From assembly GCF_949628265.1 (NCBI RefSeq), contig NC_088789.1:30559883-30623882 (forward strand): a DNA stretch of 64,000 bases, in the 5' to 3' direction. This document shows, piece after piece, positions 45,980-56,624 of the stretch (the stretch's first letter is position 1; each line of letters begins with the position of its first letter). Origin of the DNA: Cloeon dipterum (lineage: Eukaryota > Arthropoda > Insecta > Ephemeroptera > Baetidae). Position numbers and translations under genes: made by a program. Under the pieces are notes generated by a model. It saw only the letters and a list, made by a program, of their open reading frames with translations, was not told the DNA's origin and ran no database searches.

Positions 45980-46355
45980 CTCTCAGGAGTGTCAAAGCAA
46001 TGAGGTATTTGAGCAGTTCGGAGATCTAATACTGGCTACCCAATGTCAGATATGGCAAAAAGTGGTTAGTTTAGTGACTCGAAATGCTCAAATTGCTCAA
46101 CGGGCTGCTTTGCACCTTTCCAGCATGCGTGATTTGTCTTCACGGGACAAATGTCTAGCGTTTCAATGCAGTCCTCGGGGTGCGGAGGCAAGTGGCCCTT
46201 GAGTGGGCTGCGTCCCTGAAATGTGCGGTCTCCTGCGCCCATTCAATTCGTTCGCGGTGTTATTGGCACCCGGGTTTCAGCATTCGTGCTAGTGCAGTGC
46301 GCGCCCTTCCCGGTCCTCCGGTCCTCGGACAGGGATAAAAAAGGCCAAAAAAAAG
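45980..46355 (+). mobile_element. SINE-like repeat (family S), copy 2
   Basis: Full-length copy in the sense orientation, from AGGAGTGTCAAAGCAATG to GGACAGGGATAAAAAAGGCC, followed by an A-rich stretch. Internally TGGCAAAAAGTGG and GTGACTCGAAATGC are loosely like RNA polymerase III A and B boxes (short spacing). Confidence 0.65.
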
Positions 46356-46975
46356 GTGGAAGTGGGCCTCTGAGCGAGTGCGTCGTCTTTAAAGTGTAAT
46401 TTTTTAAAAGAATGAGGTGCACATGGTACCGACAAAACATTTTTTTGTTCATTGAATTAAAGTAACATTTTGCTAACATTAAGAAGGTTTTATCCCCTTT
46501 CAAGCAAATATTTCCCTCCAAATTAGAGCGTAAAAATTAGAATATCTCTAAAATATCAAACAATTTGGAAAATATTTAACTTTAAAATAGCCAAAAACAA
46601 AAAAAATAGTTTTATCTATTGAATTTTGAACACAATGAACTGCAAGGGAAGTGTTATAATTTATTTTGGTTGTTTATCGACATTTATGACCGGAAGCGTG
46701 GCATGCAGCTGTCATTTCCTGCACGTTTCACATTTTTGTTTGTTTGTTTTGTGAGCAAAGGGGGGCCGCCTGTGCCACGTCTGACAGTTCTATCAAAACT
46801 TGTACAGTCAGCATCAAAAAACTCGAGCAGGAACATCTAGCGCCGAAATATTTTCGTTTTTAATATCAGCTCTGAAATCACGTCGTTAGGCAATTATTTG
46901 TAATTATCTTGTTTACAATTTATTTAATTTTTCACGAGACAAAGTAGTATATTTTCTGGGTTTTTTGATACTAGA
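46356..46975. other. Intergenic
   Basis: No feature recognised. Confidence 0.3.
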
Positions 46976-46979
46976 GAAT

Positions 46980-47700
46980 ACGGGGCGCGAGTAGCGGGGC
47001 CTTATGCTCGCGGGTAAAAAAATCGCTAAAATGGTGCCGATCGGGGCGCCAAACTCGGTTTATCGGCTGGCGGGGTTGCAGGGGGTGCAGGGTGCCGCAA
47101 AATGGGCGAATCCGACGCGAAACTTTGCGGCGAGTTTAGTAAACACCGGTTACGTCATCTAGCACGAACGAGACCGGAATTATGAATTTTTAAAGCCGTA
47201 ACTTCGCCCCCCGTGACATTAAAAAATGGGGTTTTTTGGGCCCGATCGCGGAGTTTCGCACGTCAAAAATTCGGCCTCGACGCCGCCGGTCTGCTGACGT
47301 CGAGTTTTTCAAAATTTGACCATTTTTGAGTTCGCGGCGCGATTTTTGCCCAAAAAAGTCCAAATTTTCGTGATTTTTTCGACATGCCGCGCCTTTCGGC
47401 CGTCGAATCTCAAAATCGGGAAACGAAATCGAAAATGTCTCTCGGCCATTTTGTAGACAATTTATCGAGCTATCGTTTGACACCAAGTGACACCCGATCC
47501 CATTTTCCGGACAGCGCTGATTTGGGTACCAATCGATTCCCCTTTGTAAGGCGCGTCGGTGCATGTCCCGTTGTCCAAAATCGAACCATTTTTCGAATTT
47601 TAACAAAAATATTTCTGCTGAATTTTCAAAAAAGTCGAAATTTAAAAAAATGGGCCACCTATCCATCTGAACTAGCCATTAGATGACGCAAGTATTTTGA
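46980..47700. repeat. GC-rich repeat resembling family R2 (reverse orientation)
   Basis: Its complement shares CCCCCTGCAACCCC and GGCGATTTTTTTACCC-type blocks with 51190-51370. It contrasts sharply with its AT-rich surroundings. The open frames (47190-47666 minus, 47384-47686 plus) overlap each other and show no domain. Confidence 0.35.
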
Positions 47701-48129
47701 ACGTTTTACCAAATTGTTTAATTAGTTCATTTTAGACCTAGCACGTTTTTTGCGATTTTTGTGGAGCCGTCTCTTTGTTAAACTTATTTCGTCACCTCCA
47801 AAGCACGCGCTTTGCGGCCCAAGGCCCAAGGCAACTAGTAAAAGGAGGTAGGGCAGCACCGATGTTTCCATTGTTACTGGTCTTTGATGCCGAGAGGGAA
47901 GAATACGTCTATTAAAAATAAAATCGACATAAGGATAGGGCATGAATTGTGGCCGAGATTTAAAATATTACCCAATTAATCAATCCCCAAATTAATTAAT
48001 GGGAAAATAAAAATATCATCCGCTTTTCAAAGTAATTCTTCGGTCGGCTCGTGTTTGGCAATAAAATGACAATTAAGTGGCGGCCTGCAGGGCCTCGCGA
48101 GTCGCAATAAAAACAATTTATGTCCAAAT

Positions 48130-48310
48130 CACGTGTGTCTTAACTTTAAAAATTAATAACCCAGCTTCTATGGGTCGTACAGTAAAAAAAAACTCTAGTT
48201 CAGGCAATTGTGACCCGCGGCAATCGTGCCTTAAGTTAAAATGGTGGGAAGGGAAGGAGTGTGGCATCAGGGTTTCGTCCTTTGGGAGGGTCTTTCGAGG
48301 GTGGTTGTGG
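48130..48310. repeat. Composite of R2 and long-inverted-repeat fragments
   Basis: CTTTAAAAATTAATAACCCAG then CTTCTATGGGTCGTACAG aligns with 24460-24500. GTGACCCGCGGCAATCGTGCC aligns with the arm at 54810-54831. Confidence 0.45.
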
Positions 48311-48418
48311 CATAACTATAATGCTACTTTAAATAAAAGTATTTGCTTACAATATATATCTTTGATTTACTGCTTAATTCGCATCGAATATATTTGAAGA
48401 TACAATATATATTTAAAG

Positions 48419-48420
<2 letters not shown>

Positions 48421-48481
<61 letters not shown>
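48421..48481. repeat. (TA)n microsatellite
   Basis: About 30 uninterrupted TA units. It directly abuts the R1 copy at 48482. Confidence 0.95.
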
Positions 48482-48485
<4 letters not shown>

Positions 48486-49410
48486 ACCTGTACTTTTGAC
48501 CAAAATTGCCCCAAAATCCAATTTTTTGAATTTTACCGGTTACGCTCTCTTTCTTTATCATGGGAAATTAATTGCTACCGGGATGAGAAAATTTATGAAA
48601 ATTTAATAGTGAGAAAAGAAAAAATAGTGCTTTTAAGTCTTGAAAGAAAGTTTTTTTTTTTTCAAAAATTGCAGATTTTCTAAAGGGGTCTCTGTTTGGC
48701 TTCATTAAAATTAAAAAAACCGTCTGAAAATTTCAGCTGGCCGCTAAAGAACATTGAAATTTTTTTGGGAAAAATAAAATAGCCAGAATTAAGTTAATTT
48801 TTTCCAGAATCATCTCAGAAAAAATATTTTTTCATTTTAATAATTAAAATGATTTTCAGAGGCAAACTCGGACCCTTGTGGCTATCAGAGACTGCGTATA
48901 ATATAAATAATTTTTTTTATTGATTTTCAAGGTCGATTTATTGGTTTCCATGTGCGAAAATTTCTAATTTTTCTGATAATGAAAACGTAATTAAAATGAT
49001 AATTGAGTTGCGCGCCGGCTACCTTCTGTAATGCAACCAGAAGCGACGGCGTGAAACGCCCCCTCTGTTGGCCAGCACCGCTGGACGCTGACCAATCAGA
49101 TTGTTTTTGCCAATTTTCTCCGAAATTTACAGCGCTGCACTATGTTTTCTCACATGATTTGGAATCCTCTCATCGAGGTCTATCGGACAGCCAGAGTCTT
49201 GTTTTGGGGAAATGCGGAATTTCAGAGAAAATGGCGATTACACAATTCCGTTGAAAATTCTCCATTTAAAACAATGCAAAGTTTCAGGCCGATTTTCTCG
49301 AAAATTTACAGTGCTGCCTATGTATTTTTTAACTGTAAATAATTTTTAGGACCCAATCTGTATGTTTGTTAAAGGATTTTGCGGGGAAATTCACTATCAT
49401 TCCTCTTTAA
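48482..49410. mobile_element. DNA element R1, copy (reverse orientation)
   Basis: CCCCAAAATCCAATTTTTTG, CTAATTTTTCTGATAATGAAAACG and GGGGAAATTCACTATCATTCC match 60030-60850 in the same order. Its left tip is replaced by the TA microsatellite. Confidence 0.8.
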
Positions 49411-49839
49411 AATGTTTGTTGATATCATGATAATAACATGACAATCTACAAACGAGTCTGCTCTTAGTTAATTATATTCTGAAAATTTTACTTTGATTGC
49501 CGCGAGTCACAGTTGTTGCCTGTCGCTCGCTTCAACTGTGACACAGAGACGAGTTGCAACACAGCACCCTCGGAGGGTGTTTAGCCCGTGCACGTATTTA
49601 GGCTGTGCATCAAAAGGGGACGCGGTGCTTCACAATTAAAATAGTCGCTCGCAGGTCAAACTTTACCTTTCCATCCGACCGCTTTTGTGTGCTTTGACAA
49701 TAATGCATTGACTGGCGCGATGCTAGGGGTGCGCGAAAAATCATGAAAGAACCGCTCTTGGATTCTCATCCACAAAAATCGAATATCAAGCGCGGGAAAA
49801 TTTGTGCCGTACACAAGTATTCTAAATTGAAACAAGCGT

Positions 49840-51450
49840 GCCACGCTTGGCGCTGCGGGCCTACCGGTCCGCGCGCCGCGGGCGACTGTCGCGACTGACA
49901 ATCGAGGTGGGCGGGCGGGCAGAACGTTCGCAAAATGTTTATCCTTATCATTTCCAGCGAATCACGTCGAGAGACTACGAAATGGCGAGCGGCAGGGTCA
50001 AAAAGGTCGGCGATACCTTTCATTTGAGACCTCTTGAGTTAAAATCCGTCTGCGCGTTAAAATTCTCAAGAAAAACCTTCTTTGCCGGCCGAGCGAAACC
50101 GAGCTTGCGTTGCGTGCGTCGATCTTGGCGGCAGCAAACGAAACCGCGTGTCTGCAGGGCTAAGTGCGGCGAAGGCGTTGGAAAAATCGCGAAAATTTGG
50201 GCCGATGCCGAACTCAGAAACCTGAGAAAAAGGTCGTCAGCGTAGGTCAGGTTTCATGGCTGGTCGAGACGAATCGATCGAGACCTCGCGGGTCGAAATC
50301 GGTCCAGCCGTTGAATTCATAGCCGTCACTGTGTGTGCTAGCTCGTGTGCAGAAAGCACAAAAAAGATCGAAAAATCCCAATTTTAATTTTTCTATGGGC
50401 AGCAGAAAGTTTAAATTTGTTTTGCACACCGACAGCATGAATGCCGATGCTGCGGATTTGCAAGGATCTCGATTCGGGTCGATCCGTGGAAAAATTGGCG
50501 AATTTTCCATTTTTGCGTGCTGCGCTTGTGGCGGAATTGCAAAAACCACGTTTTTCAATTTTCAAAATGAGCCCGCGGCAAGAGTATCCATAGGATTGGG
50601 TCGTGCTTGGAGTCAAAATGTTCGCAGATAAATTGCTCGTGCAACGACCGAGAGTTTTACTCGATTTTTTGTCCCGGAAAATTTACACGATTTTCCAAAG
50701 TTGAAAAAACCCGTTGTAAAATAGGGGTTAGTTCGGCTTTGCTAAAATTGAGAACCCTAATGTTTTTTTTAAATCGCTTAAAATGCTCCCCAGTAAGTGC
50801 CTAGCAACTGGGCATAGGTGTCATATCTGGGAAAACCTCGGTTTTTGCGGAAATCGCGTTTGAAAATGCGACATTTCGATTTTGGCAAAAATTCGCAACT
50901 TCAAAGTCGCGCGGTTTTTCTAAAAATGCTCGGATTTTGCAAAACTGCACATGCCCAGATGCGCGCTGCCAAGGCAAATTTTTTGGTGCCTCAAAGTCCG
51001 TCCGCGGTTCCACGGGGCCCCGGCAAGGCCCCGAAAACCGAAATTTTTGAATGTCCATTTCGCGTTTTTTCCACTTTAAAAGTGAATAACTTTGCTCCTG
51101 TTTGTCCTACGATCAAAAACCGGTATTCTCCGTGTTTGCCGCGAAATTCTGCATAGGATCAAAACTAATGCCACCCCCGTCCTCCCCCTGCAACCCCCGT
51201 CGCCGCAAAATAGCTGTAAAAAGTGGAATTTCGTTCTTATTTTTTCATTAATTCGCCTATGGGCAAAATGGCGGTTTTGCCCATCTGAATCTTCATCGCG
51301 TACCCCCGTGCGTCGGCAAACCGGGTTTGCCGGCGATCCGACAGTTTTTGGCGATTTTTTTACCCAGGAAGATAGGGAAGCGCCCCACGTCGGGCCCGTC
51401 AGGCGAATCCTCCGGGGGTCCTCCGGAAACCACCCTCAAACCTAATTGAT
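49840..51450. repeat. GC-rich repeat family R2, longest copy
   Basis: Contains the 24220-24620 homology at 50900-51220, a degenerate family H hairpin at 50215-50330, and overlapping open frames on both strands with no domain. Composition differs from the flanks. Confidence 0.45.
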
Positions 51451-52040
51451 TCCAGAAATCCTTGCACACCTCCCGTATTGTAATAGGGGAATCGTTTTTA
51501 AAAAGTTAGCAATCAAATGAAATGATAATTGAGTGTACATTTATTTATATTTGTAAAACGCAGTGGAATGGCGACATCTGAACCGTAAAAATATCAGGAA
51601 GGAACTGGCATTCTTGCGTTCGAAGTTTAAATAAAAAATAAAAAATGGAAATATTTAGATCAAAATTTTCTTTTGACATTGGTAATTTCCACATCAATGA
51701 AGGCAATATATTTTTACTAGTTAAACAACTGTCGTATTTTTAGTTGATTTAATATTTTAAATATTGTAAAATTGGTGTTTTTAATTAATATCTCGGTTTA
51801 TAATAAGTTTAGCGGAAAATTGTTCAGGACCAATTAATTTCTAAACTAAGAATTGAACTATACTTTTTTCAAGACCAAAGCGTTTACGCCAATTAGAACC
51901 GAAAAACACAGATCGATCTGGCGCAAAATAAAATCCGGCCGCACTTTTGATTAATCGACGCGGGCTTGTACAAGAAGAGCAAAGTCGGTATACAATTTAA
52001 TTTCTTCTCATTATTTCGCTCCCTCATACAATTAAAGCAA
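51451..52040. other. AT-rich interval
   Basis: No feature recognised. Confidence 0.3.
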
Positions 52041-52044
52041 TGAA

Positions 52045-52395
52045 TATTTTTTTTGCTCTTTTTATCCCTGTCCTCGGACCGGGAAGCACTAGCACGAATG
52101 CTGAAACCCTTCTGGTGCGAATAACACCGCGAACGGATTGAATGGGCGCACCAGGCCGCACAGGGACCCAGCCCACTCAAGGGCCACTTGCCTCCGCACC
52201 GAGGACTGCATTGAAACGCTAGACATTCGTCCCGTGAAGCCAAATCACGCATGCTGGAAATGTGCAAAGCCCGTTGAGCAATTTGAGCAATTCGAGTCAC
52301 TAAAGTAACCACTTTTTGCCATCTCTGACATTGGGTAGCCAGTTTTAGATTTCTGAATTGCTCAAATACCTCTAATTGCTTTGACACTCCTGATT
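52045..52395 (-). mobile_element. SINE-like repeat (family S), copy 3
   Basis: Nearly full length. On the minus strand it runs from AGGAGTGTCAAAGCAATTAG to GGACAGGGATAAAAAGAGC, then an A-rich tail. Confidence 0.7.
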
Positions 52396-53275
52396 TTACA
52401 CAAGATAAAAATCATAATTCTTGATACAAAAGTTCCTTATGAGTTTGTCGAAAAAAGCAAAGACCTGGACTTAAACTACAATTTTATAATTTATGTCAGG
52501 CCCGGACTGGTATTCGGGCGAACCCCCGGTGGGCCGCCCGGACAGCCCAATATTTCCAGGACTTGACTGTCAACCGGCCCGCGTTTGTGGCTGTCGCGGC
52601 CCATATTTTTTAGCGACTTTTTTTCTGTGTTGGACTAGGGCTGAAGGCAACTGAAGTTCTTATTATTCAATTCTTTGTTTTGGCTAAAATAATTTCAAAA
52701 TCAAATGAAAAATCGTTAAAAAAAATCGAAAAATAAAGTTTCTACTTCATTACGCTTGTTGCATATCCACTGCTTTGACTGTTCGGCCCGCTCCTCATTA
52801 AATTCTTTTGATTATATTTCTGTTGGGGAATGAGCAAACGGGAAAAACCAATGCCATATCCTTGATTTTACCGTCTTTGCACAGGAAAAGAAATTAAACC
52901 GAAAAAGCTTGATCAGGTACTATCACTCCGCGGCCTCCTTTTCGAGGGTGCAAAATTCGATTTGCGCGTTTTTTGAAACTAGCCGGAAATTAGCATTCTA
53001 AAGCTACACTCTTCCTGGACCGAATGAAACAAAAATGAAAACTGTAAGATATTCCGCTCTCATTTGGGGCCGCGCACAGAGAGCAAAACCAACGTATCGC
53101 GCGCGATTTTAATTTTCTTTTTTATTCGTGATTCACGGCGGAATTTGATCAGTGAACCCACGTGTCATGCATATGATTTTCTTTCAAATTAAACGAGATT
53201 TTCAGTGGTGCGTTAAATTTTTTTACATAAAATTGTGTCTAAAAGCGTAACAAGCAGAGAAAATTGAATTTTAAT
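52396..53275. other. Unassigned interval
   Basis: A GC-rich patch at 52495-52610 (GGGCGAACCCCCGGTGGGCC) is unlike its surroundings; no match was found in the window. Confidence 0.3.
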
Positions 53276-53279
53276 GTAT

Positions 53280-53690
53280 CTTGATTTTAAATCTTCCAAT
53301 CAAGGGTTCTAATTGTCAGAATTCCAAAAACTGCATACCATTCAACTCGTCTTGACCTTCGCTAGATAGCCGATATGCTTTGAGTGTGATCAACCCTCAA
53401 CCCTTTTCCAGTCCATGAATTAAAGTAACGAGAAAAATTGCGTCGGTTATAGCTCTGTCAGCGCACTTATTCACTGTTCAAAACGCTGTTAAATTGAAAA
53501 ATCTACCCCAAACTCCATTGGCTAGCTAGACGAAGTTTCGACGAGTCGAACGGTGTACAGTTTTTGCAATTCTGATAATTACAACCCGAGATTACGCGAT
53601 TGAAAGGTTGGCGAAAATTTGAAAGATTTATTTTTTGCAAATATTTTGTCACTTTGGTTTTAACCATCAGAATTGCAAAAAAAAACACTG
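53280..53690. repeat. Dispersed repeat family R4, isolated copy
   Basis: GGGTTCTAATTGTCAGAATTCC, CAACTCGTCTTGACC and TTTTTGCAATTCTGATAATT match the units in 15540-18600. Confidence 0.55.
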
Positions 53691-54261
53691 TTGTTTATAG
53701 TATATCACTACAAGATTCTTTACCTCGAAATAGTGTGTTTTACACGATTTTAGATGATTTTAAGCATGGTAGAAACAACATTAAAATGTAAGATTCGTGT
53801 TAATTTGATAGTCCCGCTATGATTTGAAGGTTGGAAAAATATATGCAGTCAATCGTTTAAAATTCACAGCCCTATTACGATATGTATTTGACGTCACACT
53901 CGCCAGCAGATTCATGCAGCGTCTCATGAATTTTCATTATCCGGCTTGGTGTGGTGGCGCAATTAAGATGATCAAATATCCCCGTTCGCCTAGGTTGCCG
54001 AAGCCGAACCTGGCTCTCTCGCGGAGGGAATTTTAATTCCATTAGCTATCTCTCGTCTATCCCTTTTTCTCTGATTCAGCGCCGGGATTTTTCGTTTAAA
54101 ATTCAATACGCCTGTTTTTGATTGACGCGTTTTAATACATATATTTGGAGCGCGCGAAATGAGCGGGCACGAAACCGCGCGGCGTCAACTTTTATTAATA
54201 GCCGTCGTGCGCAAGTACACACGTGAGAGAGCCGTAAATGAGTTCTGAATTATGCTTTTTT

Positions 54262-54416
54262 TTGCTCTTTTTATCCCTGTCCGAGGACCGGGAAGGGCGC
54301 GCACTGCGCACTAGCATGAATGCTGAAACCTGGGTCCCAATAACACCACGAACGGATAACATGGGCGCACCAGGCCGCACAGGGACCCAGCCCACTCAAG
54401 GGCCACTTGCCTCCTT
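54262..54416 (-). mobile_element. SINE-like repeat (family S), copy 4 (3' part)
   Basis: Matches the 3' 150 bp of the family (CTGTCCGAGGACCGGGAAG to GGGCCACTTGCCTCC), then stops abruptly, as expected for 5' truncation during reverse transcription. Confidence 0.7.
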
Positions 54417-55199
54417 ATTTATTAATCGCACGACCGCATAGAAAGAAGTTGCCGGCATAATCTCACAGCGACAACAATTTTCCTTAGTTTTTTTCCTTCT
54501 TTATTATTTTAATAAGGCGCTGGGTCAGTGGCTTGTTTTCCGTAATACGTATTTTCGGAGCGAGAGATAAGGTCGCCCGCTGTGACTGACTGACGTGACT
54601 CCCAGTACTAAATTTAATTAGGCGGCGGCACACAGCTGTGCTCGAATCAATTTTTGTTGTAGTTTCCTCTGCGCGCAGGGTGAAATTGCACAAAATTGCC
54701 GACTAAATATGTGCACGGGGGCTAAACACCCTCGGAGCATGCAGCGTTGCAAGCTCGTCTCTGTGTCACAGTTGAAGCGAGTGACTGGCAAGTGTGACTC
54801 GCGGTAATCGTGCCAAAAGTAAAATTTTCAGAATTTAATTAACTAGGAGCTGACTCGATTGTCATGTTATTATCACATTTTAAATATATTTGATGCGAAC
54901 CAAAGATATTTTAAGCAAATACTTTTATTTTACAAAATGTCATTGTAATAGTTGTTGATATGTCGGTGTTGGATAGAGATATTTTATGTATTAAATATCG
55001 TACAGCAGTCAACAAATTTTTAATTTCCAGTAAAATATATTAAGAAATTTCTTAACAATAAATGAGCCATGTTGAAAAATAACATTGGTTAATGTAACTT
55101 ACGTAATTACTCATGCGAGCCATTTCGTAATTTTCATTCCAAATATTTTCTTATCTAGAGAGTGAGTGCACATATTTCTAAATGTATTCTTACTACTAG

Positions 55200-56392
55200 A
55201 TATTTTTTTTTGCTCTTTTTATCCGTCCTCGGAGCGGGAATAAGGGGCGCGCAATGCACTAGCACGAATGCTTCATTCCGGGTCCCAAAACCACCGCGAA
55301 CGGATTGAATAGGCGCACCAGAGGCCGCACAGGGACCCCGCCCACTCAAGGGCCACTTGCCTCCGCACCGAGAACTGCATTGAAACGCTAGACATTCGTC
55401 CCGTGAAGCCAAATCACGCATGCTGGAAAGGTGCAAAGCAGCAAGTAGCGAGTCGGCGCCGCTGCGCCTCCCAGCCCGTTGAGCAATTTGAGCATTTCGA
55501 GTCACTAAATTAACCACTTTTTGCTACAGTCCTTGTATTAGAGAGTTGTGCATAAGAGGTATACGAACGCGCTTACGCCTCGCGCATCTCGGCCGTCCTA
55601 TCTCCCCGTGTTAAAATGAGTTGGCGCCGGTGGCTCTGTGGCAGGATTATTGGATGCCGCCCACCGCGAAATTGGTGTCAAACGAAAGAGCACGAGTTAA
55701 ACTACGTTTAAAGTCGGAACCAGGCTTGCAAACCAATTGGTGTTCGAGAAATCTGCTTCGCAAAAACGCTATTTTGGCTGCACGCTCCAGCTGCGAGAGC
55801 TGCCCTCCAGCGCCACGACGGTGCCGCTGGCGAACGGAAGTAATGACGTTCCCACTACCACCAGACACCGGCGCGACGATTTCGCGCGATCTCATTGGTC
55901 GGCTGCCTCCCACTTTAGTAGTTTAAGGTAGTGAAAGCTGTGAGAGCCGACCAATGAGATCGCGCGAAATCGTCGCGCCGGTGTCTGGTGGTAGTAGGAA
56001 CGTCATTACTTCCGTTCGCCGGCGGCACCGTCGTGGCGCTGGAGGGCAGCTCTCGCAGCTGGAGCGCCTGGAGCGTGCAGCCAAAATAGCGTTTTTGCGA
56101 AGTAGATTTCTCGAACACCATTTGGTTTGCAAGTCTGGTTCCGACTTTAAACGTGGTTTAACTCGTGCTCTTTCGTTTGACACCAATTTCGCGGTGGGCG
56201 GCATCCGATAATCCTGCCACAGAGCCACCGGCGCAAACTCATTTTAACACGGGGAAGATAGGACGGCCGAGATGCGCGAGGCGTAAGCGCGTTCGTATAC
56301 CTCTTCTGCACAACTCTCTAATACAAGGACTCTACTTTTTGCCATCTCTGACATTGGGTAGTCAGTATTAGAACTCCGAATTGCTCAAATAG
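55200..56392 (-). mobile_element. SINE-like repeat (family S), copy 5, split by a foldback element
   Basis: 55200-55524 and 56335-56392 together form one repeat copy: the text CACTTTTTGC breaks off at 55524 and CTTTTTGCCATCTCTGACAT resumes at 56335. Confidence 0.75.
55525..56334. mobile_element. 810-bp near-perfect foldback element with 8-bp target duplication
   Basis: Ends TACAGTCCTTGTATTAGAGA and its near-complement TCTCTAATACAAGGACTCTA. The arms (about 55525-55918 and 55940-56334) are inverted copies almost throughout. Only about 20 bases in the middle are unpaired. CTTTTTGC is duplicated at 55517-55524 and 56335-56342. The 8-bp duplication and TAGAG tip fit a hAT-type MITE. Open frames inside are mirror images of each other and are not genes. 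Confidence 0.9.
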
Positions 56393-56624
56393 TGCAGTTT
56401 TCGTTGGCGGCTAATTTGTTTCGCACCTAAATTATGGTGTCAAACGGAGGAGCTTGAGTAAATCTGAACGTGAATTTCTCGGTAGTTTTATTTCTCACAA
56501 TCGTCATTTCGACATATGTAGATAAAACGTTTTAAAAATACTGACTTATGATCAACAACACGTAGTGAAAACATGTTGTTAAATTACCGCTTATATTTAT
56601 CATTTTTTTCGTTTTGTTCAGAAA

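Larger units (their letters stand above)
49430..54877. mobile_element. 5.4-kb span bounded by 165-bp inverted repeats
   Basis: 49430-49593 and 54710-54877 are inverted copies (ATAACATGACAATC, GATTGCCGCGAGTCACA, CAACTGTGACACAGAGACGAG, ACACCCTCGGAGG). Between them are an R2-type GC-rich segment (about 49840-51450), two SINE-like copies and R4 fragments. There is no transposase. It may be one element with nested insertions, or two independent solo ends. Confidence 0.45.

Noticed and set aside
47190..47686. 158- and 100-codon frames in GC-rich DNA
   Set aside because: Overlap on opposite strands within an R2-like repeat; no domain or start context.
55621..56228. 100-codon mirrored open frames
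   Set aside because: They are the two arms of the 810-bp hairpin read in opposite directions.
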